From: an uncultured Oscillospiraceae bacterium
GTDB lineage: Bacteria; Bacillota; Clostridia; Oscillospirales; Acutalibacteraceae
DNA: 5,762 bases
Assembly: GCA_900549155.1 (NCBI GenBank)
Contig: URNF01000121.1
Location: 1 to 5,762, forward strand
Reading direction: 5' to 3'
In this document: positions 1-4,350 of the stretch, in pieces
Position numbering within the stretch: the stretch's first letter is position 1
Layout: every line of letters starts with the position of its first letter
The notes under the pieces: generated by a model
What the model saw: only the letters and a program-made list of their open reading frames with translations
Database searches by the model: none
Told to the model about the DNA's origin: nothing
Translations under genes and position numbers: made by a program

Positions 1-1270
1 TCTCGTCCTCGCGGCGATAGCGCTTGCCGATGGAGCCGGCGTCGTCAAAGTCGACCATGAAGTCCTTCTGCAGCGCGTGATAAATCTCCTCCGCCTTGGG
101 GGACAGCTTTTTCGACAGCGGCAGCACGGCAGCCTTGAACGGCGCCAGCGCGGGGTGCAGATGCAGCACAACGCGCACGTCGTCCTTGCCCTGCTTGTCC
201 TGTCCCACCACTTCCTCGTCATAGGCGTCCGCCAAAAATGCCAGAACGCTGCGTTCGACACCGAGCGACGGCTCGATGACATAGGGAATATAGCGGGTGT
301 TCTTTTCCTGATCGAAATAGGTGAGATCCTTGCCGGAGGTGTTCTGATGCTGCGTCAGGTCATAGTCGGTGCGATCCGCCACGCCCCACAGCTCGCCCCA
401 GCCGAACGGGAACAGGAATTCAAAGTCGGTGGTCGCTTTGGAATAGAAGCAAAGCTCCTCGGGGTCGTGATCGCGCAGACGCAGATTTTCCTCGCGCAGA
501 CCGAGCGACAAAAGCCATTCCTTACAGAAGTTGCGCCAATAGGCAAACCACTCAAGGTCGGTGTTCGGCTCGCAGAAGAATTCCAGCTCCATCTGCTCAA
601 ACTCCCGCACGCGGAAAATGAAGTTGCCGGGGGTGATCTCGTTGCGGAAGGATTTGCCGATCTGCGCAATGCCGAACGGCAGCTTGCGGCGGGTGGTGCG
701 CTGCACATTCACGAAGTTCACGAAGATGCCCTGCGCGGTCTCCGGACGGAGATAGACGGTGTTTTTGGCATCCTCGGTGACGCCCTGGAACGTTTTGAAC
801 ATCAGATTGAACTGACGGATGTCGGTGAAGTTGTGCTTGCCGCAGGTGGGGCAGGGGATGTTGTTGCCGTCGATGAAGGCAACCATCTCTTCCTGCGACA
901 TGGCGTCAACGGGCTTTTCCGGCGTGATGCCCTTTTCGGCGCAGAAGTCTTCAATGAGCTTGTCCGCGCGGAAACGCTCCTTACATTCGCGGCAGTCCAT
1001 CAGCGGATCGCTGAAGCCGCTCAGATGTCCCGACGCGACCCAGGTCTGCGGATTCATGAGAATGGCGGCGTCCTGCCCCACGTTGTAGGGGTTTTCCTGC
1101 ACGAACTTCTTCCACCATGCTTTTTTGACGTTGTTTTTCAGCTCCACGCCCAAAGGACCGTAGTCCCATGTATTTGCCAGACCGCCGTAAATCTCGGAGC
1201 CGGCAAAGATAAAGCCGCGGTTTTTGCAAAGCGCCACGATCTTTTCCATTGTTTTGGCTGTGTTTTCCAT
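1..1270 (-). CDS. glyQS: Glycyl-tRNA synthetase, single-chain (alpha2) class II type; C-terminus cut by window edge
   Basis: Charges tRNA-Gly with glycine in the cytoplasm using ATP. Reading the minus strand from the ATG at 1270 gives 423 codons with no stop before the window edge. The N-terminal part carries the GlyRS signatures ANTWDYGPLG (residues 32-41) and NPQTWVASGHLSGFSDPLMDC (about 73-93). A zinc-ribbon insertion has Cys pairs at 93/96 and 140/143. LRPETAQGIF lies at 174-183, and class II motif 2 is FRNEITP...FRVREFEQMELEFF (208-232). Motif 3 lies around 325-345 with EPSLGVERS. The last visible residues, FDDAGSIGKRYRREDE, belong to the anticodon-binding domain; homologues are usually about 460 residues, so roughly 40 are missing. 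The start is fixed by a strong AAGGAGGG ribosome site at 1278-1285. This is the eukaryote-like homodimeric form, not the alpha2-beta2 GlyQ/GlyS pair. The leader is too short for a T-box. Confidence 0.96.
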   Translation of the reverse strand, partial: MENTAKTMEKIVALCKNRGFIFAGSEIYGGLANTWDYGPLGVELKNNVKKAWWKKFVQENPYNVGQDAAILMNPQTWVASGHLSGFSDPLMDCRECKERFRADKLIEDFCAEKGITPEKPVDAMSQEEMVAFIDGNNIPCPTCGKHNFTDIRQFNLMFKTFQGVTEDAKNTVYLRPETAQGIFVNFVNVQRTTRRKLPFGIAQIGKSFRNEITPGNFIFRVREFEQMELEFFCEPNTDLEWFAYWRNFCKEWLLSLGLREENLRLRDHDPEELCFYSKATTDFEFLFPFGWGELWGVADRTDYDLTQHQNTSGKDLTYFDQEKNTRYIPYVIEPSLGVERSVLAFLADAYDEEVVGQDKQGKDDVRVVLHLHPALAPFKAAVLPLSKKLSPKAEEIYHALQKDFMVDFDDAGSIGKRYRREDE

Positions 1271-1298
1271 GTTGTCGCCCTCCTTAGAACTATTGTAT

Positions 1299-1327
1299 AT
1301 AATAGTATAAAAAGTGCGCAGTGTCAA
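1299..1327 (-). promoter_or_regulatory. Sigma-A promoter of glyQS
   Basis: On the minus strand a perfect -35 TTGACA (1327-1322) is followed after 17 bases by TATTAT (1304-1299), a 5/6 match to the -10 consensus. Transcription should start near 1292, giving a leader of about 22 bases that holds little more than the ribosome site. An imperfect palindrome, ACTATT-N6-AATAGT (1289-1306), covers the -10 and start site. It could be a small operator or chance AT-rich symmetry. Confidence 0.8.
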
Positions 1328-1440
1328 CCAAAAACCGCATTTGTTTTATGTGTTCGCCCACCGAAAACACTGTCGGAAAAAGTTGCCTTTCGGCGAATTT
1401 TGGATAAATTCACAAAAAAAGTACACACTTATCTGAACAT

Positions 1441-1456
1441 TATTACCATATTACCA
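1441..1456. repeat. Tandem direct repeat 2 x TATTACCA
   Basis: Two perfect, directly abutting 8-base copies (1441-1448 and 1449-1456) end 19 bases upstream of the -35 box of the sigma-factor promoter. The position would suit an activator or UP-like element. The repeat itself is directly visible; any regulatory role is inference. Confidence 0.4.
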
Positions 1457-1475
1457 ATTATCATGAAAAAAGTAG

Positions 1476-1504
1476 TTGACAGATTGATAAAAATACAGTA
1501 TAGT
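1476..1504 (+). promoter_or_regulatory. Sigma-A promoter of the SigH-like sigma-factor gene
   Basis: A perfect -35 TTGACA (1476-1481) is separated by exactly 17 bases from TATAGT (1499-1504), a 5/6 match to the -10 consensus. Transcription is expected near 1511, leaving a leader of about 29 bases before the GTG start at 1540. The near-consensus sequence suggests substantial basal transcription by the housekeeping polymerase rather than autoregulation by an alternative sigma factor. Confidence 0.85.
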
Positions 1505-1539
1505 AGAGACAAGTGCAAAGTAGCTTTTGAGGTGGTTCT

Positions 1540-2139
1540 GTGCAAAGTGATTTCCCCGCGCGGTCATCGGTGACCGATGACGCATCGCTGGCGCTTTTGG
1601 CAGCGGGCGGGGACGACGAGGCGTTTGCCGCCTTGATGGAACGCATGGTGCCGATGATCAAGCGCTTTGCCGCCCGTTATCGACACATTTACGGCATCGG
1701 ACAGGACGATCTGGTGCAGGAAGGGCTTTTGGGTCTGCTTTCCGCCACGCGGGCTTATCGTGAGGGAGCGGGCGCTTTTTCTGCGTTTGCCGCCGCCTGT
1801 ATCCGCAACCGCATGCTGTCCGCTCTGCGGCGGCAGCTGCCTGCCGACAGCTTTGAGCTTTCGGATGCGGAGGAGATGCTTTGTGCCGTCCCGTCGGGAC
1901 AAGCCGGACCGGAACAGCTTTTGGTGCAAAAGGAGCAGAGAGAACGTCTCAAGGAGCAGCTTTTGCGCGAGCTGACGCCGCTGGAATATCGGGTGCTGAT
2001 GGGATATCTCAGCGGGCAGAGCTATGCAGAGATCGCAAGTTCCGCCGAGGTTTCCAAAAAAGCCGTGGACAATGCCCTGAGACGGGTGCGGCAAAAGCTG
2101 TCGGGCGGCAGCTTTCATTGGTTTTCTTTATGGCAATGA
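1540..2139 (+). CDS. SigH-like sigma-70 family RNA polymerase sigma factor
   Basis: Predicted alternative sigma factor that would direct RNA polymerase core to a subset of promoters. The 199-residue product has region 2 at about residues 27-98, including DDLVQEGLLGLLSATRAYRE (core binding and -10 recognition) and FSAFAAACIRNRMLSALRR. A short linker follows, then a region 4 helix-turn-helix at about 143-187 with LTPLEYRVLMGYLSGQSYAE and VSKKAVDNALRRVRQKL. The region 4 pattern, especially the VDNALRRVRQKL ending, closely resembles sporulation factor SigH (VKSIDNALQRVKRKL). The protein is slightly shorter than SigH, and the gene is not beside rpmG/secE, the usual sigH neighbours. The start is GTG at 1540, preceded by GAGGTGG at 1529-1535; no ATG fits as well. 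No anti-sigma gene adjoins it. It could be the true SigH or a paralogue, so no symbol is given. Confidence 0.9.
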   Translation: MQSDFPARSSVTDDASLALLAAGGDDEAFAALMERMVPMIKRFAARYRHIYGIGQDDLVQEGLLGLLSATRAYREGAGAFSAFAAACIRNRMLSALRRQLPADSFELSDAEEMLCAVPSGQAGPEQLLVQKEQRERLKEQLLRELTPLEYRVLMGYLSGQSYAEIASSAEVSKKAVDNALRRVRQKLSGGSFHWFSLWQ

Positions 2140-2164
2140 CGGCATATGGCCGGTTGCAGATATA

Positions 2165-2177
2165 TGCCCGCCGGGCA
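2165..2177. repeat. Short perfect GC-rich inverted repeat
   Basis: TGCCCG-C-CGGGCA lies 25 bases after the sigma-factor stop codon. As RNA it would make a 5-bp stem with a 3-base loop. No T-run follows, so it is not a convincing intrinsic terminator. It may be an operator or a weak processing hairpin between the two genes. Confidence 0.3.
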
Positions 2178-2210
2178 CCTTAATCATGAAGTTCTTTGGA
2201 ATGGTATCGG

Positions 2211-2240
2211 TTAATTCGCGTCGTAGGGCAAATCTATTAT
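2211..2240 (+). promoter_or_regulatory. Possible weak promoter of the zinc-ribbon gene
   Basis: TATTAT at 2235-2240 is a good -10 candidate. The only -35 near it is TTAATT (2211-2216) at 18 bases, a poor match. It would give a leader of about a dozen bases running straight into the ribosome site. Since no clear terminator follows the sigma gene, read-through from upstream is an equally good source of transcription. Confidence 0.3.
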
Positions 2241-2258
2241 CAAGCGAGGTAAAATCTC

Positions 2259-2537
2259 ATGTACGAAGACAAAACTCTGGTCTGCAAAGAATGTGGCAAC
2301 GAATTCGTGTTCACCGCCGGTGAGCAGGAGTTCTACGCTGAGAAAGGCTTTGTAAACGAGCCGCAGCGCTGCAAGGCTTGCCGCGATGCGCGCAAGAACG
2401 CCGGCAGACCTGCCCGCGAAATGTTCACCGCTATCTGCGCGAATTGCGGCAAGGAAGCGAAGGTTCCCTTCCAGCCCCGCGAGGATCGTCCGGTGTACTG
2501 CAGCGAGTGCTTTGCCCAGATGCGCGGCGAGCAGTAA
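2259..2537 (+). CDS. Small double zinc-ribbon protein (zf-trcl plus CxxC-x17-CxxC module)
   Basis: 92-residue soluble protein with four CxxC pairs. The first module has C9/C12 and C38/C41 around EFVFTAGEQEFYAEKGF and matches the 'probable zinc-ribbon' family (zf-trcl) common in Firmicutes. The second has C60/C63 and C81/C84 with exactly 17 residues between the pairs, the pattern for which the CxxC-x17-CxxC domain is named. Each module should bind one zinc ion. Such proteins are usually uncharacterised; nucleic-acid or protein binding is plausible but not shown. The ATG at 2259 is preceded by GCGAGGT (2244-2250). The gene lies 119 bases after the sigma-factor gene on the same strand and ends just before a strong terminator. 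No signal peptide or membrane segment is visible. Confidence 0.9.
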   Translation: MYEDKTLVCKECGNEFVFTAGEQEFYAEKGFVNEPQRCKACRDARKNAGRPAREMFTAICANCGKEAKVPFQPREDRPVYCSECFAQMRGEQ

Positions 2538-2560
2538 TTGACTGCACAGCTGAACAGACA

Positions 2561-2592
2561 AAAAGAGCCGTCCCTGCGGGGACGGCTCTTTT
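2561..2592. terminator. Bidirectional intrinsic terminator between convergent genes
   Basis: A perfect 14-bp stem, AAAAGAGCCGTCCC / GGGACGGCTCTTTT, closes a 4-base TGCG loop. The GC-rich core is flanked by A's on the left and T's on the right, so it can end transcription in both directions. It lies 23 bases after the zinc-ribbon stop codon and 18 bases after the end of the AEC permease gene on the other strand. Confidence 0.95.
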
Positions 2593-2610
2593 CTGCCTTT
2601 TTCTGTGTTG

Positions 2611-3552
2611 TTATGCCACCATTTCGGCAAAACCGACGATGAGCGGCATGGTGAGGATGGACAGAAGCGTTGACAGCGACACGATGTTGCCCGAGGTGTG
2701 CGGATAGCGGTCATATTTGGCGGCAAACATGGTCGTCATGGCGGCAACGGGGGTGCTGGCGGAAATGACGAGCGAGACCAGCATGCTGCCGCGCAGTCCG
2801 CAGACATACAGAATGCCGAAGGTGAGAAGCGGCATCACGACGATGCGCAAAAGGACAACATAAAAACTCTTCAGGTCATGCAGCACCGCTTTGAAGTCGA
2901 TGTCTGCAAGATAGAAGCCGACGACGATCATCGGCAGCGGGGTGTTCAGCGCCGCCAAATGACGGATGGGAGCGAAGATCAGCTCGGGCAGCGCAAAGTC
3001 CTTCCACACAAGCGGCATCAGAAACAGCAAAAGCCCGATGCCGACGCCGAGCAGTCCCGGCGACAGAAGGATCTTTTTCGGGGAAAGCGATTTGCGGTCG
3101 CCGCTCATGAGGATGACGCCGTAGCTCCACGCCATCGTGTTGAAAGCAGCGATATACGCGCCGCAGAGAAAAGTGCCCTCATCGCCCAAAAGCGCTTCCT
3201 GCAGCGGCAGTCCCATATAGCCGGCGTTGGAGAAAATGACCGCAAAGCGCAGCATCCGCTGTCTTGCGTCGTCACTGTCGTGCACGAGCAGCTTTGAGAG
3301 CAGGATCATGCCGCCGTGCATCAGAAACGCAATGAACAGCACCAAAAACAGATCCTTGAGGTTTTCTGTGCTGAAAGGGATGTCCACAAAGGACTTGATG
3401 AGGATACACGGTGTGACGCAATAGAGGACGACGTTGGAAAGCCCCTTTGCCGACTCCTCGGACAACAGCTTCGTTTTGTTTGCCAAAACGCCCACGGCAA
3501 TCAGGATGAACAGGATGAGCACCTGTTGACCGACGGTTAAAAATGAATTCAT
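2611..3552 (-). CDS. AEC (auxin efflux carrier) family permease
   Basis: Membrane transporter of 313 residues, the usual AEC (Mem_trans) length. Bacterial members move small organic anions such as malate or malonate, or amino acids; the substrate cannot be read from sequence. About ten hydrophobic helices are visible in two halves joined by a hydrophilic stretch around residues 150-162 (SGDRKSLSPKK). Family hallmarks are the early TPC (47-49), SNAGYMGLPL (108-117), and the late STPVAAMTTMFAAKYD (266-281), which resembles the conserved APVA...FAxKY of relatives. The ATG at 3552 has GGGAG (3564-3560) seven bases upstream. The gene stands alone, with a shared terminator downstream and the upstream gene's terminator 14 bases before its ATG. 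No adjacent regulator or two-component system hints at the substrate. Confidence 0.92.
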   Translation of the reverse strand: MNSFLTVGQQVLILFILIAVGVLANKTKLLSEESAKGLSNVVLYCVTPCILIKSFVDIPFSTENLKDLFLVLFIAFLMHGGMILLSKLLVHDSDDARQRMLRFAVIFSNAGYMGLPLQEALLGDEGTFLCGAYIAAFNTMAWSYGVILMSGDRKSLSPKKILLSPGLLGVGIGLLLFLMPLVWKDFALPELIFAPIRHLAALNTPLPMIVVGFYLADIDFKAVLHDLKSFYVVLLRIVVMPLLTFGILYVCGLRGSMLVSLVISASTPVAAMTTMFAAKYDRYPHTSGNIVSLSTLLSILTMPLIVGFAEMVA

Positions 3553-3565
3553 GATACAGCTCCCG

Positions 3566-3597
3566 ATAAAAAATAAGGACAGGCACGCGCCTGTCCT
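3566..3597 (-). terminator. Intrinsic terminator of the small membrane-protein gene, in front of the AEC gene
   Basis: On the minus strand a perfect 9-bp stem, AGGACAGGC / GCCTGTCCT, with a 4-base loop is followed by the T-rich tract TATTTTTTATC. The plus-strand side has no T-run, so it acts in the minus direction only. It lies 47 bases after the stop codon of the 3644-3979 gene and should insulate the AEC gene from it. It also overlaps the likely AEC transcription start. Confidence 0.85.
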
Positions 3598-3599
3598 CT

Positions 3600-3629
3600 A
3601 TCATATCACGCAACCGTCGAAAAATGCAA
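3600..3629 (-). promoter_or_regulatory. Possible promoter of the AEC permease gene
   Basis: On the minus strand TATGAT (3605-3600) is a 5/6 -10 match. TTGCAT (3629-3624) lies 18 bases upstream as a weak -35. The predicted start near 3593 falls inside the left arm of the terminator hairpin, so the permease transcript would carry only part of that stem. No better promoter is visible between the two genes. Confidence 0.45.
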
Positions 3630-3643
3630 GAACATTTTGCACA

Positions 3644-3979
3644 TCATGCATAGCAGGGAGCCTCGGGTGCATCGCACGGCCCTGCGAGCGCTGCGGTGCG
3701 CGCCTGCATCTCGCGCAAAAGGCGGCGTCTTTTCTGCGCCTTATACTGCCGCGCGTCCCGCCGCATAGCGACAAAGCAGCAACCGAGCACCAAAAGGCGC
3801 ATGCACTCCATCAGCACGCCGAGGAGCGGCACGGCAAAGAAATCGACGCCCGCAGTGCAGCCGTCCGCGACAAGCATCAGAAGCGGCACAAGCCCCACAA
3901 GCCGCGTCGCGGCAAAGTGCGCCTTGTTGAACATATACAGGAAAGCCAGTGCCATCACGGCAATATGCAGAACGGTCAT
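3644..3979 (-). CDS. Small three-helix membrane protein, unknown function
   Basis: I do not recognise a family. The 111-residue product has hydrophobic segments at about 2-17, 27-47 and 49-71. A strongly basic stretch follows (73-95, with RRDARQYK and KRRRLLRE), then a short Cys- and Pro-containing tail. The positive-inside rule puts the C-terminus in the cytoplasm and the N-terminus outside. The start is the ATG at 3979 because a near-perfect GGAGGT (3992-3987) lies seven bases upstream. An in-frame ATG at 4015 would add 12 residues but has no ribosome site. The gene has its own promoter and terminator, which supports it being real. Two LexA-type operator-like palindromes lie in its leader, suggesting repression and perhaps damage induction. 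By analogy only, small SOS-induced membrane proteins in other bacteria block cell division; nothing in this sequence proves that role. Confidence 0.75.
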   Translation of the reverse strand: MTVLHIAVMALAFLYMFNKAHFAATRLVGLVPLLMLVADGCTAGVDFFAVPLLGVLMECMRLLVLGCCFVAMRRDARQYKAQKRRRLLREMQARTAALAGPCDAPEAPCYA

Positions 3980-3995
3980 AGCGGTTACCTCCGGT

Positions 3996-4009
3996 CGAAC
4001 GGTTGTTCC
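3996..4009. promoter_or_regulatory. LexA-like (Cheo box) operator candidate 1
   Basis: CGAACGGTTGTTCC contains a perfect GAAC-N4-GTTC palindrome, the core of the Gram-positive LexA/DinR site. It lies in the leader of the minus-strand small membrane-protein gene, ending four bases from the ribosome site. It directly abuts candidate 2. Assignment to LexA is by motif only. Confidence 0.5.
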
Positions 4010-4022
4010 GAACATTTGTTTA
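4009..4022. promoter_or_regulatory. LexA-like (Cheo box) operator candidate 2
   Basis: CGAACATTTGTTTA has GAAC-N4-GTTT, one base off the full palindrome and of the kind seen at clostridial LexA sites. It covers the predicted transcription start (near 4023) of the small membrane-protein gene, just downstream of its -10. Together with candidate 1 it forms an alternating GAAC/GTTC/GAAC/GTTT half-site array, well placed to block transcription. Confidence 0.5.
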
Positions 4023-4029
4023 CAATGTC

Positions 4030-4057
4030 ATTATACAGGCATTTTCAGAAAAATCAA
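4030..4057 (-). promoter_or_regulatory. Promoter of the small membrane-protein gene
   Basis: On the minus strand a perfect -10 TATAAT (4035-4030) has TTGATT (4057-4052) 16 bases upstream as a 4/6 -35. The predicted start near 4023 gives a leader of about 43 bases holding the two operator-like palindromes and the ribosome site. Confidence 0.7.
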
Positions 4058-4096
4058 GTCTTTTTTTCAAATTTTCCATATTTTTCTCAAAAAAAT

Positions 4097-4111
4097 CGAA
4101 CATACTGTTCG
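4097..4111. promoter_or_regulatory. Perfect CGAACA-N3-TGTTCG palindrome
   Basis: The two 6-base arms match perfectly around TAC. The half-sites resemble the LexA-like boxes near 3996-4022, but GAAC and GTTC are five bases apart rather than four, so it may be a different operator or a degenerate site. It lies about 40 bases upstream of the minus-strand -35 and about 240 bases before glgB. Confidence 0.35.
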
Positions 4112-4169
4112 GCGGGCAAAAGTTTTTCGGCGGCACGGCGGATTTCTGCTGTTTTTGACAGCGGGGATG

Positions 4170-4178
4170 TGCTATACT
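4170..4178 (+). promoter_or_regulatory. Possible extended -10 promoter for glgB
   Basis: TG-C-TATACT matches the extended -10 pattern TGnTATAAT with one mismatch. No good -35 is at the right distance: the TTGACA at 4155-4160 is only 12 bases away. It would give a leader of about 165 bases. Confidence 0.3.
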
Positions 4179-4277
4179 TTTTCGCGTTGACGAAAATCAG
4201 ACGCCGATAATTGTACAATATAACCAATTTTGAAAGAAAAATTTTCCTGGTTTTACAGGTTTTTGACCTATACCTAC

Positions 4278-4306
4278 TTGATTTTTGCCGATAAGTTTGA
4301 TAAGAT
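4278..4306 (+). promoter_or_regulatory. Possible proximal promoter for glgB
   Basis: TTGATT (4278-4283) and TAAGAT (4301-4306) are spaced by 17 bases, but each matches only four of six consensus bases. Transcription would begin near 4313, about 38 bases before the glgB start. Confidence 0.3.
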
Positions 4307-4350
4307 AAAGGAGAAATATCGGATCACTGCGACGAAACGGAGTTTGAGAA

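Larger units (their letters stand above)
4016..4350. other. AT-rich divergent regulatory spacer between the small membrane-protein gene and glgB
   Basis: No convincing gene is seen here. The left end holds the minus-strand promoter of the small membrane-protein gene. The middle (about 4050-4100) is rich in A and T runs. A CGAAC-type palindrome lies at 4097-4111, a weak GCTGT-N5-ACAGC hairpin at 4148-4162 and a perfect ATTGTACAAT palindrome at 4210-4219. The right half holds candidate glgB promoters and an AAAGGAG ribosome-site-like sequence at 4307-4313 with no usable start codon after it. Confidence 0.6.

Noticed and set aside
1287..1298. GAAC-TATT-GTAT as a LexA site at glyQS
   Set aside because: The right half-site is poor, the site is alone, and SOS control of a tRNA synthetase would be unexpected.
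1328..1475. Possible small RNA or riboswitch in the glyQS/sigma-factor spacer
   Set aside because: Only weak short hairpins such as GCC-GAAA-GGC are visible, and the promoters of both genes lie downstream of this stretch, so neither leader would include it.
77..1573. Long plus-strand open frame (498 codons) antisense to glyQS
   Set aside because: It lies opposite clear GlyRS coding sequence, its translation looks like no family, and it runs through both divergent promoters. Long antisense frames are common opposite GC-rich genes.
1564..2118. 184-codon minus-strand open frame opposite the sigma factor
   Set aside because: It is the shadow of a recognisable sigma-70 coding sequence and has no promoter or ribosome site of its own.
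2211..2726. 171-codon minus-strand open frame over the zinc-ribbon gene
   Set aside because: It crosses the bidirectional terminator and the end of the AEC gene; the plus-strand product has eight properly spaced cysteines.
2698..3297. 199-codon plus-strand open frame inside the AEC gene
   Set aside because: The translation is His/Gln/Asp-rich, as expected for the antisense of a membrane protein, and lacks a recognisable domain.
3980..4015. Upstream ATG (4015) as the start of the small membrane protein
   Set aside because: No ribosome site precedes it and it lies within the operator-like repeats only about 8 bases from the predicted transcript start. The ATG at 3979 has a strong GGAGGT.
4155..4178. 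TTGACA plus TATACT as a normal promoter for glgB
   Set aside because: The spacing is only 12 bases, too short for a sigma-A promoter. Only the extended -10 reading is kept, at low confidence.
3551..4210. 219-codon plus-strand open frame across the small membrane-protein gene
   Set aside because: It runs through a terminator, a promoter and the AT-rich spacer. The minus-strand gene has a ribosome site, promoter and hydrophobic segments.
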